DNA of 64,000 nucleotides from an uncultured Oscillospiraceae bacterium (GCA_934572465.1 CAKTLG010000006.1:18811-82810), one strand, 5' to 3'. Shown: positions 1 to 8,188, counted from the first letter of the stretch. Translations and numbers: made by a program. The notes: generated by a model from the letters alone, not told the origin.

Positions 1-2019
1 GTGCTTGCCAATGAAGAGGTCGTCGAGGGCGTGTGCGAGCGCTGCGGCGCGCCCGTCATCCGCAAGGAGAAATCCCAGTGGATGCTGCGCATCACGAAGT
101 ATGCCGACCGTTTGATCGACGATCTCGACGGCGTGGACTATATCGAGCGCGTGAAGACCCAGCAGCGCAACTGGATCGGCCGCTCCACCGGCACTGAGGT
201 CACGTTCAAGACCAACACGCCGGACGATATCACCGTTTACACCACCCGCGTCGACACGCTTTTCGGCGTGACGTATACCGTCATCTCTCCCGAGCACCCG
301 CTGCTCAAAAAGTGGCAGCCCATCATCAGGAACTGGGACGCCGTCGCCGCCTATCAGGAGGCCGCCGCGCGCAAGAGCGATTTCGAGCGCGGCGAGCTCA
401 ACAAGGAAAAGACCGGCGTGCGCCTTGAGGGCATTGAGGTCATCAACCCCGCGACCGGCAAGGCCGTGCCGATGTTCGTCTCCGACTATGTCCTCATGGG
501 CTACGGCACGGGCATCGTCATGGGCGTTCCCGGCCACGACCAGCGCGACTGGGACTTCGCCACGGCCTTTGGCCTTCCCATCGTGGAGGTCGTCGAGGGC
601 GGCGACATCACGAAGGAGGCCTTCACGCTCAAGGACGACACCGGCATTATGGTCAACTCCGGCTTCTTGAACGGCATGACTGTCAAGGAAGCCATCCCCG
701 CGATGAAGCAGTATGCCGTCGAGCAGGGCTGGGGTCATGAAAAGGTCAACTACAAGCTGCGCGACTGGGTCTTCTCCCGCCAGCGCTACTGGGGCGACCC
801 GATCCCCCTTATCAACTGCCCGAAGTGCGGCTGGGTGCCCGTTCCCGAGGAGGAGCTGCCGCTCGTTCTGCCGCAGGTTGAGAGCTATGAGCCGACCGAC
901 GACGGCGAGAGCCCCATCTCCAAGATGACCGATTGGGTCAACACCAAGTGCCCCAAGTGCGGAGGCGACGCCAAGCGCGAGACCGACACCATGCCCCAGT
1001 GGGCCGGCTCTTCGTGGTACTTCCTGCGCTATATGGACCCGCACAACGATCACGAGCTCGTCTCTCACGAGGCCGAGCAGTATTGGGGCCCTGTGGACTG
1101 GTACAACGGCGGCATGGAGCACACCACGCTCCACCTGCTCTACTCCCGCTTCTGGCACAAGTTCCTCTACGACATCGGCGTTGTTCACACGAAGGAGCCC
1201 TACGCCAAGCGCACGAGCCACGGCATGATCCTCGGCCAGAACCCGCACTACGTCGGCAACGTCTCCACGCAGGAGGAGAAGGACGCGCTCATCGCCAAGT
1301 ACGGCAATCAGGCGCTGCGCCCGGCGGTCAAGATGAGTAAGTCCCTCGGCAACGTCGTCAACCCCGATGATGTGGTCAAGGCCTACGGCGCGGATACGAT
1401 GCGCCTTTATATCATGTTCATCGGCGACTTTGAAAAGGTCGCCACATGGTCCGACGACGCCGTCAAGGGCTGCAAGCGCTTCCTCGACCGCGTGTGGAAC
1501 CTCGCCGATCAGGCGACGGAGGAGAAGGGCATTTCGGAAAAGAACGCGCCCGTCGTCCACAAGACCATCAAGAAGGTTACGGACGATATCGACACGCTCA
1601 AGATGAATACCGCCATCGCCGCGCTCATGGCCATGGTCAACGAGTTTTACGCGAACGGCCTGAGCCATGGCGATCTTGAGGCGCTGCTGCTCATGCTCTC
1701 TCCCTTCGCCCCCCATATGGTCGAGGAGCTCTGGGAGCAGAAGGGCTTTGCCGCCGCGCATGAAGGCAGGATGGCGATGCAGTGCGCATGGCCCGAATAC
1801 GACGAGAGCAAGACGGTCGCTTCCTCCGTCGAAATGGCGGTGCAGGTGGGCGGCAAGCTCAAGGGTACGATCACCGTTCCCGTGGACAGCGAGCAGGATG
1901 CCGTCGTCGCGGCCGCGCAGGCGAACGAGAAGGTCGCCAAGGCGCTTGCCGGTATGCAGATCGTCAAGGTCATCCACGTGAAAAACAAGCTCGTGAACCT
2001 GATCGTGAAGCCCTGCTGA
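1..2019 (+). CDS. leuS: Leucyl-tRNA synthetase, 5'-truncated by window edge
   Basis: This is the C-terminal 672 residues of cytosolic leucyl-tRNA synthetase, which charges tRNA-Leu with leucine using ATP. The KMSKS ATP-binding loop (VKMSKSLGN) lies near residues 443-450. Further markers are the editing-domain TTRVDTLFG and GTGIVMGVPGHD motifs, the RQRYWGDPIP motif, a Cys4 zinc ribbon (CPKCGW...CPKCGG) and a C-terminal anticodon-binding helical region. The HIGH motif and about 140 N-terminal residues lie outside the window. The GTG at base 1 is almost certainly the internal Val of a TVLANE-type motif and not a start. The family is usually 800-830 aa. Identity is secure; only the 5' end is missing. 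Confidence 0.97.
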   Translation: MLANEEVVEGVCERCGAPVIRKEKSQWMLRITKYADRLIDDLDGVDYIERVKTQQRNWIGRSTGTEVTFKTNTPDDITVYTTRVDTLFGVTYTVISPEHPLLKKWQPIIRNWDAVAAYQEAAARKSDFERGELNKEKTGVRLEGIEVINPATGKAVPMFVSDYVLMGYGTGIVMGVPGHDQRDWDFATAFGLPIVEVVEGGDITKEAFTLKDDTGIMVNSGFLNGMTVKEAIPAMKQYAVEQGWGHEKVNYKLRDWVFSRQRYWGDPIPLINCPKCGWVPVPEEELPLVLPQVESYEPTDDGESPISKMTDWVNTKCPKCGGDAKRETDTMPQWAGSSWYFLRYMDPHNDHELVSHEAEQYWGPVDWYNGGMEHTTLHLLYSRFWHKFLYDIGVVHTKEPYAKRTSHGMILGQNPHYVGNVSTQEEKDALIAKYGNQALRPAVKMSKSLGNVVNPDDVVKAYGADTMRLYIMFIGDFEKVATWSDDAVKGCKRFLDRVWNLADQATEEKGISEKNAPVVHKTIKKVTDDIDTLKMNTAIAALMAMVNEFYANGLSHGDLEALLLMLSPFAPHMVEELWEQKGFAAAHEGRMAMQCAWPEYDESKTVASSVEMAVQVGGKLKGTITVPVDSEQDAVVAAAQANEKVAKALAGMQIVKVIHVKNKLVNLIVKPC

Positions 2020-2060
2020 GCATAAGCTGTGGATTTTTTGAAAATGTGAGAAAAATATTA

Positions 2061-2089
2061 TTGACAAGCTGTGATTTTTCTCATATAAT
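2061..2089 (+). promoter_or_regulatory. Sigma-A promoter of rpsU
   Basis: The -35 TTGACA (2061-2066) and -10 TATAAT (2084-2089) are perfect consensus hexamers with a 17-bp spacer, about 80 bp upstream of the rpsU start. Confidence 0.85.
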
Positions 2090-2167
2090 ACCCCCGTTAG
2101 TCATGTGAATGACTCTTAAAGAGCACTCAGGATCAAGCCGGGTGCATCGGAGGGAGGGAAAATATAA

Positions 2168-2353
2168 ATGTCCGAGATCCATGTCAAGGAGGGCGAATCT
2201 CTCGACAGCGCGCTCAAGCGCTTCAAGAGAAGCTGCGCTAAGGCTGGTATCGTGGCGGAGGTTCGCAAGAGAGAGTGCTATGAAAGCCCCAGTGTCAAGC
2301 GCCGCAAGAAGAGCGAAGCCGCCCGCAAGAACCGCAACAAGCGCTACTACTAA
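2168..2353 (+). CDS. rpsU: 30S ribosomal protein S21
   Basis: S21 is a small basic protein of the 30S subunit. The 61 residues begin [19 protein letters not shown] and end in a Lys/Arg-rich tail ([10 protein letters not shown]), the standard length and pattern of bacterial S21. The ATG is preceded by a GGAGGGAGGG ribosome-binding site. It has its own consensus promoter upstream and a strong palindromic terminator downstream, so it is probably transcribed as a single gene, although read-through from leuS is possible. Confidence 0.97.
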   Translation: MSEIHVKEGESLDSALKRFKRSCAKAGIVAEVRKRECYESPSVKRRKKSEAARKNRNKRYY

Positions 2354-2361
2354 GCGATTTG

Positions 2362-2398
2362 AAAAAAGACCCGCCGCATATGCGGCGGGTCTTTTTTT
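2362..2398 (+). terminator. Bidirectional Rho-independent terminator
   Basis: A perfect 12+12 bp palindrome (2368-2391) is flanked by an A run and a T run. It ends rpsU on the plus strand and the gene at 2441-3202 on the minus strand. Confidence 0.9.
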
Positions 2399-2440
2399 GC
2401 GTCATGCCCTCTGCGGGATATGGGCAGGATGCCGCGCGGC

Positions 2441-3202
2441 TCAGAGCTGCGCCAGCTCCGGAAGGATATCCGCCACCTCTGGATACATGAGGAACGCCTC
2501 CTGTATCCCAAGGCTTTGCGCGAGGCGGCGTTTCTGGCGCAGCGTGCCGGCGTCATCAAAGAGAACGAAGTGCCCCGACTCCCCGTCGGTGTAGGTAAAG
2601 TAGTTCGCCATCAGCTCGCGGGCGTAGTAGACGGAGCTGGGATGCTGACGGCGCAGCGCGAGCAGCTCGCTGCGCGTCAGCGGCGTGCCGCAGCCCGTGG
2701 GACAGGGAAGGGGAAAGTCCATCTGCACGCGCTCCAGATCGAGCGCAAGGCGGTTTGCACCGTAACGGCTCACCGCGCTTTCCAGCAGCGCGCGCAGCGA
2801 GCCGCCGGAAACGGCAGTGCCGACGAGCAGCACCGCGCCCTCGGCGGGAAGGGCGAGCGGACAATAGAGCGGCAGGCCCCGCGCGCTGAGCGCGCGGGCA
2901 AGGCGCGTGAGAAAGGGCAGCCGGTCAGCGGGACACGCCGCGTCAAAGTCCGCCAGCACGCCGCGGTGCCCGTGCGCGCGGCACTCGTTCACAATGGCGC
3001 GGCACAGGGCGTCCGCACGCGGCAGCGTGAGCGCGCAGCGGTCGATGAGTCCCATCAATCCGCCGTGCGGCGCCTCCGGCGCGCGCGTGCGCGCAAGGCA
3101 GCCGCTCTCATCGACGGCATAGGCGACGTGGACGAGCGGAAGCTCCGGCGGCCGGTCGAGCCGCGCGAGCGCGGCGGGCGTGATGGCAAGATGTACGGCC
3201 AG
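2441..3202 (-). CDS. Putative GH18-fold (chitinase-like) protein, start uncertain
   Basis: About 253 residues. The pattern is that of a degenerate glycoside hydrolase family 18 TIM barrel, as in YaaH/YdhD-type peptidoglycan or spore proteins. A strand reads GVLADFDA where active members have DxxDxDxE. Later come a YYARELM segment, and a C-terminal stretch (HFVLFDDAGTLRQKRRLA, then GIQEAFLMYPEV) that resembles the 'eDarSl..K..la...G.a.W' end of GH18. No signal peptide is visible. No ATG, GTG or TTG fits the 5' end. A CTG at 3202 lies 7 nt downstream of AAGGGGGG and is the best start I can see. The catalytic Glu is not evident, so it may be a binding protein. Function is inferred from fold resemblance only. 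Confidence 0.55.
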   Translation of the reverse strand: MAVHLAITPAALARLDRPPELPLVHVAYAVDESGCLARTRAPEAPHGGLMGLIDRCALTLPRADALCRAIVNECRAHGHRGVLADFDAACPADRLPFLTRLARALSARGLPLYCPLALPAEGAVLLVGTAVSGGSLRALLESAVSRYGANRLALDLERVQMDFPLPCPTGCGTPLTRSELLALRRQHPSSVYYARELMANYFTYTDGESGHFVLFDDAGTLRQKRRLAQSLGIQEAFLMYPEVADILPELAQL

Positions 3203-3215
3203 AAAAAATCCCCCC

Positions 3216-3244
3216 TTGTGCAGCGCGGGACAAATGCGTATAAT
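3216..3244 (+). promoter_or_regulatory. Promoter upstream of the YqeG-like gene
   Basis: TTGTGC (3216-3221) and TATAAT (3239-3244) are separated by 17 bp and lie 55 bp before the ATG at 3299. Confidence 0.6.
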
Positions 3245-3298
3245 AAACAGGCGGGCGCGCTGCGTCCTGCGATACCTTATGCAACACGGGAGTTCGAT

Positions 3299-3820
3299 AT
3301 GCTCAGCCTGCTTTGCCCGCAATGGGTGTTTGACGATCATACCGCCGTCACGCCGGCGTTTCTGAGGGAGCACGGCGTGCGGCTGCTGCTGTGCGACCTT
3401 GACTATACGCTCGCGCCCAAAAGCCAGCGCGAGCCGGACGAGGCGCTCAGGCAATGGATCGGCGCGCTGCGCGGCGCGGGGATCACGGTCGCCATCCTCT
3501 CCAACAACCGAAGTCCCGCGCGTGTGGAGCGCTTCTGCAAGCCGCTCGGCATCGGCTATGTGGGGCACGCGGGCAAGCCCGCGGTGCGCGGCTTCCGCGA
3601 GGCGATGGCGCGCTATGGTGTGCGCGCGGACGAGACGGCGATGCTTGGCGACAAGCTGCTGACCGACGTGCTCGGCGCGCGGCGCAGCGGCGTGCTGGCG
3701 CTGATGGTCGAGCCGAAGGGCGGGCCGCGCGGCGCATGGAACCGCGCGCTGCACGCGATGCAGCAGCCGTTCAAGGCCGCCAGCGCCCACGACGAACGTG
3801 CAGGATCGAAAAATTTGTGA
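3299..3820 (+). CDS. YqeG family HAD IIIA-type phosphatase
   Basis: A 173-residue cytoplasmic HAD-superfamily phosphatase of the YqeG type. It shows HAD motif I with the nucleophile and acid aspartates (LLCDLDYTLAP, about residues 32-42), motif II (ILSNN), a conserved GHAGKP lysine motif, and motif III/IV (MLGDKLLTDVLGA). The ATG at 3299 follows CGGGAG at suitable spacing and a good promoter. The physiological substrate of YqeG proteins is not established; the Bacillus homologue sits in a ribosome-assembly/DNA-replication cluster. Here it lies just before efp, in a region of translation genes. Confidence 0.85.
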   Translation: MLSLLCPQWVFDDHTAVTPAFLREHGVRLLLCDLDYTLAPKSQREPDEALRQWIGALRGAGITVAILSNNRSPARVERFCKPLGIGYVGHAGKPAVRGFREAMARYGVRADETAMLGDKLLTDVLGARRSGVLALMVEPKGGPRGAWNRALHAMQQPFKAASAHDERAGSKNL

Positions 3821-3848
3821 AAATCTACCGCAATATCAAGAAAACCAC

Positions 3849-3877
3849 TTGCAAAGGCGCGCTGTATGCGGTAAAAT
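3849..3877 (+). promoter_or_regulatory. Promoter of efp
   Basis: TTGCAA (3849-3854) and TAAAAT (3872-3877) with a 17-bp spacer, about 80 bp upstream of the efp ATG. Confidence 0.6.
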
Positions 3878-3955
3878 ACCTAAGGTTATCAACCGATACT
3901 TTTTTGAATTTGAGGATAGCAACGGATATCCTCGGGAATACAGGAGGAAAAAGCA

Positions 3956-4522
3956 ATGGCAACGATTACGGCTGGTGATTTCAGAAACGGTAAGGTCTTC
4001 GAGATGGACGGCAAGTATTATCAGGTCGTCGAGTTCCAGCATGTCAAGCCTGGCAAGGGCGCGGCCTTTGTGCGCACCAAGATGAAGAACGTCGTCACCG
4101 GCGGCGTGACCGAGACCTCTTTCAACCCCACCGCGAAGTTCGACGAGGTGGCCATCGAGCGCAAGAACATGGAGTACAGCTACAACGACGGCGATCTGTA
4201 CTACTTCATGGATCAGGAGACCTACGACATGGTCCCGCTGAACCGCGATATGCTCGGCGACGCGTTCCGCTTCGTCAAGGAGAATACCATGTGCATGATC
4301 CTGTCCATCAAGGGCAATGTCTTCGGCGTGGAAGCGCCGAACTTCGTCGACCTTGAGGTCACCGATACCGAGCCGGGCCTGGCCGGCAACACCGCCACCA
4401 ACACCCTCAAGCCCGCCACGCTCGAGACCGGCGCGCAGATCAAGGTGCCCCTGTTCGTCAACATCGGCGACAAGATCACGATCGACACCCGCACGGGCGA
4501 GTATCTCAGCCGCGCCAAGTAA
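3956..4522 (+). CDS. efp: Elongation factor P
   Basis: EF-P binds between the P and E sites and relieves ribosome stalling at polyproline stretches. The 188-residue protein is full length, with the KOW-like N-terminal domain ([19 protein letters not shown]), the loop carrying the tip lysine ([14 protein letters not shown], about residues 28-41) and two OB domains ending [18 protein letters not shown]. The loop is of the PGKG type, with lysine at the tip. The ATG at 3956 has an AGGAGG site 8 nt upstream. It is followed at 69 bp by the CD1247-type gene, which probably shares its transcript. Confidence 0.97.
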   Translation: MATITAGDFRNGKVFEMDGKYYQVVEFQHVKPGKGAAFVRTKMKNVVTGGVTETSFNPTAKFDEVAIERKNMEYSYNDGDLYYFMDQETYDMVPLNRDMLGDAFRFVKENTMCMILSIKGNVFGVEAPNFVDLEVTDTEPGLAGNTATNTLKPATLETGAQIKVPLFVNIGDKITIDTRTGEYLSRAK

Positions 4523-4591
4523 GGCATACGGCCCGCATACGATAGCAGCCACAGGAGGATTGTAGTTCCGCTCAAGGAAAGGAGTTTTACG

Positions 4592-5011
4592 ATGGGTATT
4601 TCTGAAAAGATCGCATATCTCAAGGGCCTGATGGAAGGCCTGAAGCTCGACGCCGAGTCCAACGAGGGCAAGCTGTTCCGCGCGATCGTGGACGTGCTCG
4701 ACGAGGTCGCGCTCGAGGTCGAGGATCTGACCGACGAGGTCATGGAGCTTGGCGACGGGCTCGATGTCGTCAGCGACGATCTCAGCGACGTGGAGGATCT
4801 TGTCTATGATGAGGACGAGGACGACTACGACGAGGAAGAAGACGAGGATGACGAGGAGGAGTGCTACGCCACGACCTGCCCCGAGTGTGAGGAGGAGATC
4901 TTCTTCGACGATTCCGTTCTGGAAGACGGCAAGGTGATCTGCCCCAACTGCGGCGCGACTCTCGAGTTTGATCCCGCCGACCTGGAGGACGACGAGGAGA
5001 AGGACGACTGA
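4592..5011 (+). CDS. CD1247 N-terminal domain protein with acidic linker and zinc ribbon
   Basis: A 139-residue clostridial protein of unknown function. The N-terminus (about residues 1-60) is a predicted helical hairpin, MGISEKIAYLKGLMEGL, typical of proteins annotated as CD1247 N-terminal domain-containing. It is followed by a very acidic Asp/Glu linker (about residues 70-92) and a zinc ribbon with two Cys pairs (TTCPECEEEIFF...ICPNCGATLEF), then an acidic tail. The start has a strong AAGGAAAGGAG site. It lies immediately downstream of efp, ahead of a shared terminator. The zinc ribbon and charge suggest an interaction role with nucleic acid or ribosome, but this is inference. Confidence 0.85.
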   Translation: MGISEKIAYLKGLMEGLKLDAESNEGKLFRAIVDVLDEVALEVEDLTDEVMELGDGLDVVSDDLSDVEDLVYDEDEDDYDEEEDEDDEEECYATTCPECEEEIFFDDSVLEDGKVICPNCGATLEFDPADLEDDEEKDD

Positions 5012-5032
5012 GCGCCTTGAATTCCATAAAGC

Positions 5033-5074
5033 AAAAGGCCGCCGCAGCAGGATTTCTGCTGCGGCGGCTTTTTG
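5033..5074 (+). terminator. Terminator of the efp operon
   Basis: A GCCGCCGCAGCAG stem pairs with CTGCTGCGGCGGC (5039-5068), flanked by AAAA and followed by TTTTT. It may serve the minus-strand gene at 5107 as well. Confidence 0.88.
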
Positions 5075-5106
5075 GGCTGCGTCATAGAGAAAGAAGACCG
5101 CTGCGG

Positions 5107-6015
5107 TCAACCGTTGGACACTGACTTCGGCCGCCCGTATTTTTCTTCCATTTCTTTCGTGTGTGCATGAAGCAGCTTCAGCGCCTGCGTCCGGATACAG
5201 GGCAGCGACCTTTGATCCGTGCCTGCAAACTCGCGCTTGATCCGCGCGGCTGCTGCCGCATGACTGTCGCCTGTCCTGCTTTCATCCGCTTCCGATAAGA
5301 ACTTCTGCAGCAGCCCCAAATCGCCGGAGTAGTGGAGCTCCACCAGTTTTGCCCGGTACTCCAGCTCCGCGGGGGCGATCCCCGGAAACCGTTTCATATC
5401 CATCGTATGCTGCGCTTCGTGCTTCAGAAGCGAAACAAGAAACCGCTCGCTCTCGAAGTCATACGCCTGTTCAACGCAGTTGATCGTGCCGTCGGCCGAG
5501 GCCCAGCCGCCCGTACCGTACCGGCCGAAGGTCAGATAATCCATCCAGCTTCGGAATACGAAGCCCTTGAGAATATTGACCGTATATTCCGCCGTTCCGT
5601 CCGGCAGCTCGACAGAGTAGACGGTCGGCACCGTATCCCGCCAGACATAAGGGCCGTAATATCCCTGTGTCTTCCCGAAAAGCGCATGATAGCCGTTCGC
5701 TTCAAACACCGATCGAAGCTGCTCGGTCAGAAGCGCTTCATCCGCGTCCGGCATATGCAGGAGCGCTCTCAGCCCTGTCAGCAGCCTGCCCGCGGCCTCT
5801 GCCTCCGGCAAGCCGCAGTAAAAGGCATCGCGGAAATAGACCTGATACAGCCGCAGGATGTCGTTGAGCATATCCGGTATTTCAAACGTGCGGTATTCGC
5901 AGTTTTCAAAGATCGCGGCATACGCGGGAAGAATGTCCTTGAATTCCTCGTGCTCGCGCATGTATGCAATGGCGCCCTTCATGTCTCCATTCAGAAAAAA
6001 CTGACTGATCTGCAT
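5107..6015 (-). CDS. Unknown protein with HExxH motif, possible zinc peptidase
   Basis: 302 residues, no signal peptide or membrane segment. I do not recognise the family with confidence. The C-terminal half holds LLKHEAQHTMDMKRFPG, an HExxH motif at residues 199-203, followed after about 15 residues by a Glu-rich helix (APAELEYRAKLVEL). That arrangement fits a gluzincin-type zinc site, where the third ligand is a downstream Glu. The N-terminal half is helical (tetratricopeptide-like packing is possible). The ATG follows GGGAGCG. The gene stands alone between terminated units. It could be a cytosolic metallopeptidase or a domain that has kept only the zinc fold. Confidence 0.6.
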   Translation of the reverse strand: MQISQFFLNGDMKGAIAYMREHEEFKDILPAYAAIFENCEYRTFEIPDMLNDILRLYQVYFRDAFYCGLPEAEAAGRLLTGLRALLHMPDADEALLTEQLRSVFEANGYHALFGKTQGYYGPYVWRDTVPTVYSVELPDGTAEYTVNILKGFVFRSWMDYLTFGRYGTGGWASADGTINCVEQAYDFESERFLVSLLKHEAQHTMDMKRFPGIAPAELEYRAKLVELHYSGDLGLLQKFLSEADESRTGDSHAAAAARIKREFAGTDQRSLPCIRTQALKLLHAHTKEMEEKYGRPKSVSNG

Positions 6016-6150
6016 GGCTGCGCTCCCCTCTATAGGTTTGGACTTGGCGGCGAAAGAGTCTCAGCGATGCAACGATCATAGCATAGTGGGGAATAAATGT
6101 CAAAGCAAGGCGGCGCTGCGGACGATCGCGGTTTGTTTACAAATTTCCGG

Positions 6151-6179
6151 TTGTACGGAGAGGAAAAGCGTGGTACACT
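6151..6179 (+). promoter_or_regulatory. Promoter of the NifX-thioredoxin / FTR operon
   Basis: TTGTAC (6151-6156) and TACACT (6174-6179) with a 17-bp spacer, 58 bp before the ATG at 6237. Confidence 0.65.
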
Positions 6180-6236
6180 ACGGACAAAGCACGGGGCGCG
6201 GCATCCCGCCGCGCTGCCGAAGAAAGGAAAAACACG

Positions 6237-6995
6237 ATGAAAATTGCCATTCCCTGTGAAAACGGCCAGGTGATGCAGCACTTCGGCCATACACGGACCT
6301 TTAACCTCTACACCATCGAGGATATCAAGCCCATCGAAAAGGACAGCGTGACCTTTGATGATCTCGACCATGAGAAGGTCGCGGGCGGGCTCAAGGCGCG
6401 CGGCGTCGACCTTATTATCTGCGGCGATATCGGCCCGGGCGCGCGCAGCGCCGTGGAAAACGCGCACATGCTGCTCATCTCCGGCGTATCCGGCGAGGCG
6501 GACGAGGCGGTCGACAGCTTTCTTGAGGGCCGGCTCGAGCTGATGACCGGCGACAGCGCCGCGGGCGCGGGCGGCTGCGGCGCGGGCTGCGGCAGCGGAT
6601 GCAGTGCATGCGGCGCGGGCTGCGGCGGCTGTGGCGGCGGCTTCCATGAGCCGTATGTCGAGACGCGCAGCTTTACCGACATCGTCACGCTGACGGAGGA
6701 GAACTTCGAGGCCGAGGTGCTGAACGATCCGGGCCTTATCATCATTGACTTCTGGGCCGAGTGGTGCCAGCCGTGCAAAATGATGGCACCCGTCTTTGCC
6801 GCGCTCAACGAGGAAGAGGACAAGGTCAAGTTCTGCAAGGTCAACGTTGACGAGCAGCCGAATCTTGCCTCGATGTTCGGCATCGATTCCATCCCGACGC
6901 TCGCCGTCGTGCAGGACCGCCACACGCTCACCGGCATGGTCGGCGTGCATGACAAGGCCGACATCAAGGCGATGCTGGAGAAGTGCAAGGCATGA
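6237..6995 (+). CDS. NifX/NafY-like domain fused to thioredoxin through a Cys/Gly-rich linker
   Basis: 252 residues in three parts. Residues 1 to about 105 are a dinitrogenase iron-molybdenum cofactor (NifX/NifB-C/NafY) domain, with MKIAIPCENGQVMQHFGH at the start and GVDLIICGDIGPGA inside. Residues about 113-138 form a linker of alternating Gly, Ala and Cys with eight cysteines. Residues about 142-252 are a thioredoxin with active site WCQPC (176-180) and the cis-proline segment SIPTLAVV. Free-standing NifX-like proteins bind Fe-S or Mo cofactors, and thioredoxin exchanges disulfides. The linker may bind a metal cluster. The stop overlaps the start of the ferredoxin:thioredoxin reductase chain, so that enzyme is the likely reductant of this thioredoxin. 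Confidence 0.9.
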   Translation: MKIAIPCENGQVMQHFGHTRTFNLYTIEDIKPIEKDSVTFDDLDHEKVAGGLKARGVDLIICGDIGPGARSAVENAHMLLISGVSGEADEAVDSFLEGRLELMTGDSAAGAGGCGAGCGSGCSACGAGCGGCGGGFHEPYVETRSFTDIVTLTEENFEAEVLNDPGLIIIDFWAEWCQPCKMMAPVFAALNEEEDKVKFCKVNVDEQPNLASMFGIDSIPTLAVVQDRHTLTGMVGVHDKADIKAMLEKCKA

Positions 6996-7189
6996 AGATA
7001 CGATACAACGAGGACGCCGAGGTCGTCGCCCGCCTGCGCGCGGCGCTTTTGAAGCGCGAGCTGCAATGTCCCTGCCGCTTTCAGAAAACGGAGGACAACG
7101 TCTGCATGTGCAGGGAGTTCCGCGAACAGATCGCGGACCCCGAGTTTGAGGGTTACTGCCACTGCCGGCTCTACTACAAGGAAAAATGA
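6992..7189 (+). CDS. Ferredoxin:thioredoxin reductase catalytic chain-like protein
   Basis: A 65-residue protein with the cysteine pattern of the FTR catalytic (beta) subunit: CPC, then CMCREF, then GYCHCRLYYK. In FTR these cysteines hold a [4Fe-4S] cluster next to a redox disulfide and pass electrons from ferredoxin to thioredoxin. It is shorter than plant and cyanobacterial chains (about 110 aa) but matches the compact anaerobe versions. The ATG at 6992 overlaps the previous TGA by 4 bp (ATGA) with GGAGAAG upstream, indicating translational coupling with the thioredoxin fusion. No variable (alpha) chain gene is nearby. Confidence 0.9.
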   Translation: MKIRYNEDAEVVARLRAALLKRELQCPCRFQKTEDNVCMCREFREQIADPEFEGYCHCRLYYKEK

Positions 7190-7190
7190 G

Positions 7191-7220
7191 AAAAAGCACC
7201 GCGAGAAGCGGTGCTTTTTT
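7191..7220 (+). terminator. Bidirectional terminator
   Basis: An AAAAAGCACCGC / GCGGTGCTTTTTT hairpin lies directly after the FTR gene. It also overlaps the 3' end of the minus-strand pseudouridine synthase. Confidence 0.85.
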
Positions 7221-8104
7221 CATTCCAGCAGGCGCGCCATGTCCTCCGGCAGCGGTGCGGTAAAATGCAGTTCCTGCCCTGTGACCGGCTGCGTGAACGT
7301 AAGCTCGCAGGAGTGCAGCGCGGGGCGGGCGATGAGACCCTTGTCCTCCGTGCCGTAGAGCCAGTCGCCCGCAAGGGGATAGCCGAGGTGCGCCATGTGG
7401 ACGCGCAGCTGGTGCGTGCGTCCCGTCTGCGGGCGGAGACGCAGGAGCGTGAAGCGCTCGGTCGTTTGCAGCGTCTCATACTCCGTGACGCTCGGAAGGC
7501 CGTCCGCGCGCACGCAGCGGCGAATGATGGAGCCGTCCGCGCGGCCGATGGGCGCGTCGATCACGCCGCATGGCGGCGCGACCTGTCCCACGGCGATGCC
7601 GCGGTATTCGCGCCTGAGCGCATCGGAATGCAGCGCACGGGCAAGGCGGTCGTGGACGTAGCCGCTTTTCGCGGCGATGAGCAGCCCTGACGTGCCCTTG
7701 TCGAGACGGCTGACAAAGTGCGGCACGCTGCCCTCGCCGAGATAGCCCGTCAGCATCGCGGCAAGGCTCGGCGCGCCCGTGCCGTCCGCCTTCGGGTGCA
7801 TGGCGATGCCCGCAGGCTTGTTGAGCACCAGCAGGTCCTCGTCCTCATAGACGATATCCGGCGCATTCGCGCCCATGACGCTGAGCGTCTGGCGCGGCGC
7901 GCGCTCATCGAGCGCGACGCTGACCACGTCCCCGGCGCGGACGCACGCGTTGACGTGAACGCTCCGTCCGTTGAGCAGGATCGCGTTCTCGCGCCATTTG
8001 AGACTCTTGAGCAGCGTGTAGGAGATGTGCAGCTCGCCGCGCAGGATGCCCTTGACCATGCGGCCCTCGAGCGCGGGGGGGACGGTGTAGGTCAGTATGC
8101 GCAT
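7220..8104 (-). CDS. RluA/RluD family RNA pseudouridine synthase
   Basis: 294 residues. An N-terminal S4-like segment precedes the RluA-family catalytic domain, with the active-site motif SRLDKGTSGLLIAAKS (catalytic Asp in RLDKGTSG, about residues 128-135), ALVLNKPAG-like DLLVLNKPAGIAMHP, and the C-terminal TGRTHQLRVHMAHLGYPLAGDWLYG motif. Such enzymes convert uridine to pseudouridine in rRNA or tRNA; the exact site cannot be told from sequence. The ATG at 8104 has an AAAGGAGG site. The gene is divergent from the glycosyltransferase at 8248. Confidence 0.93.
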   Translation of the reverse strand: MRILTYTVPPALEGRMVKGILRGELHISYTLLKSLKWRENAILLNGRSVHVNACVRAGDVVSVALDERAPRQTLSVMGANAPDIVYEDEDLLVLNKPAGIAMHPKADGTGAPSLAAMLTGYLGEGSVPHFVSRLDKGTSGLLIAAKSGYVHDRLARALHSDALRREYRGIAVGQVAPPCGVIDAPIGRADGSIIRRCVRADGLPSVTEYETLQTTERFTLLRLRPQTGRTHQLRVHMAHLGYPLAGDWLYGTEDKGLIARPALHSCELTFTQPVTGQELHFTAPLPEDMARLLE

Positions 8105-8153
8105 GGAGCCTCCTTTCCGCGCCGCAATATAAACGGGCTGTAAAATTCACATA

Positions 8154-8188
8154 CAGTATACCATCTTTTTTCCGAAGATGATATACTG
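8154..8188. promoter_or_regulatory. Imperfect inverted repeat between divergent genes
   Basis: CAGTATACCATCTT pairs with AAGATGATATACTG across a 7-nt centre, with one mismatch. It sits in the 143-bp space between the pseudouridine synthase and the glycosyltransferase and could be an operator or an RNA hairpin near the start of a transcript. Confidence 0.45.

Noticed and set aside
1-3. GTG at the first base as the start of leuS
   Set aside because: The codon lies inside a conserved LeuRS segment and the HIGH-containing N-terminus is missing, so the gene is cut by the window edge.
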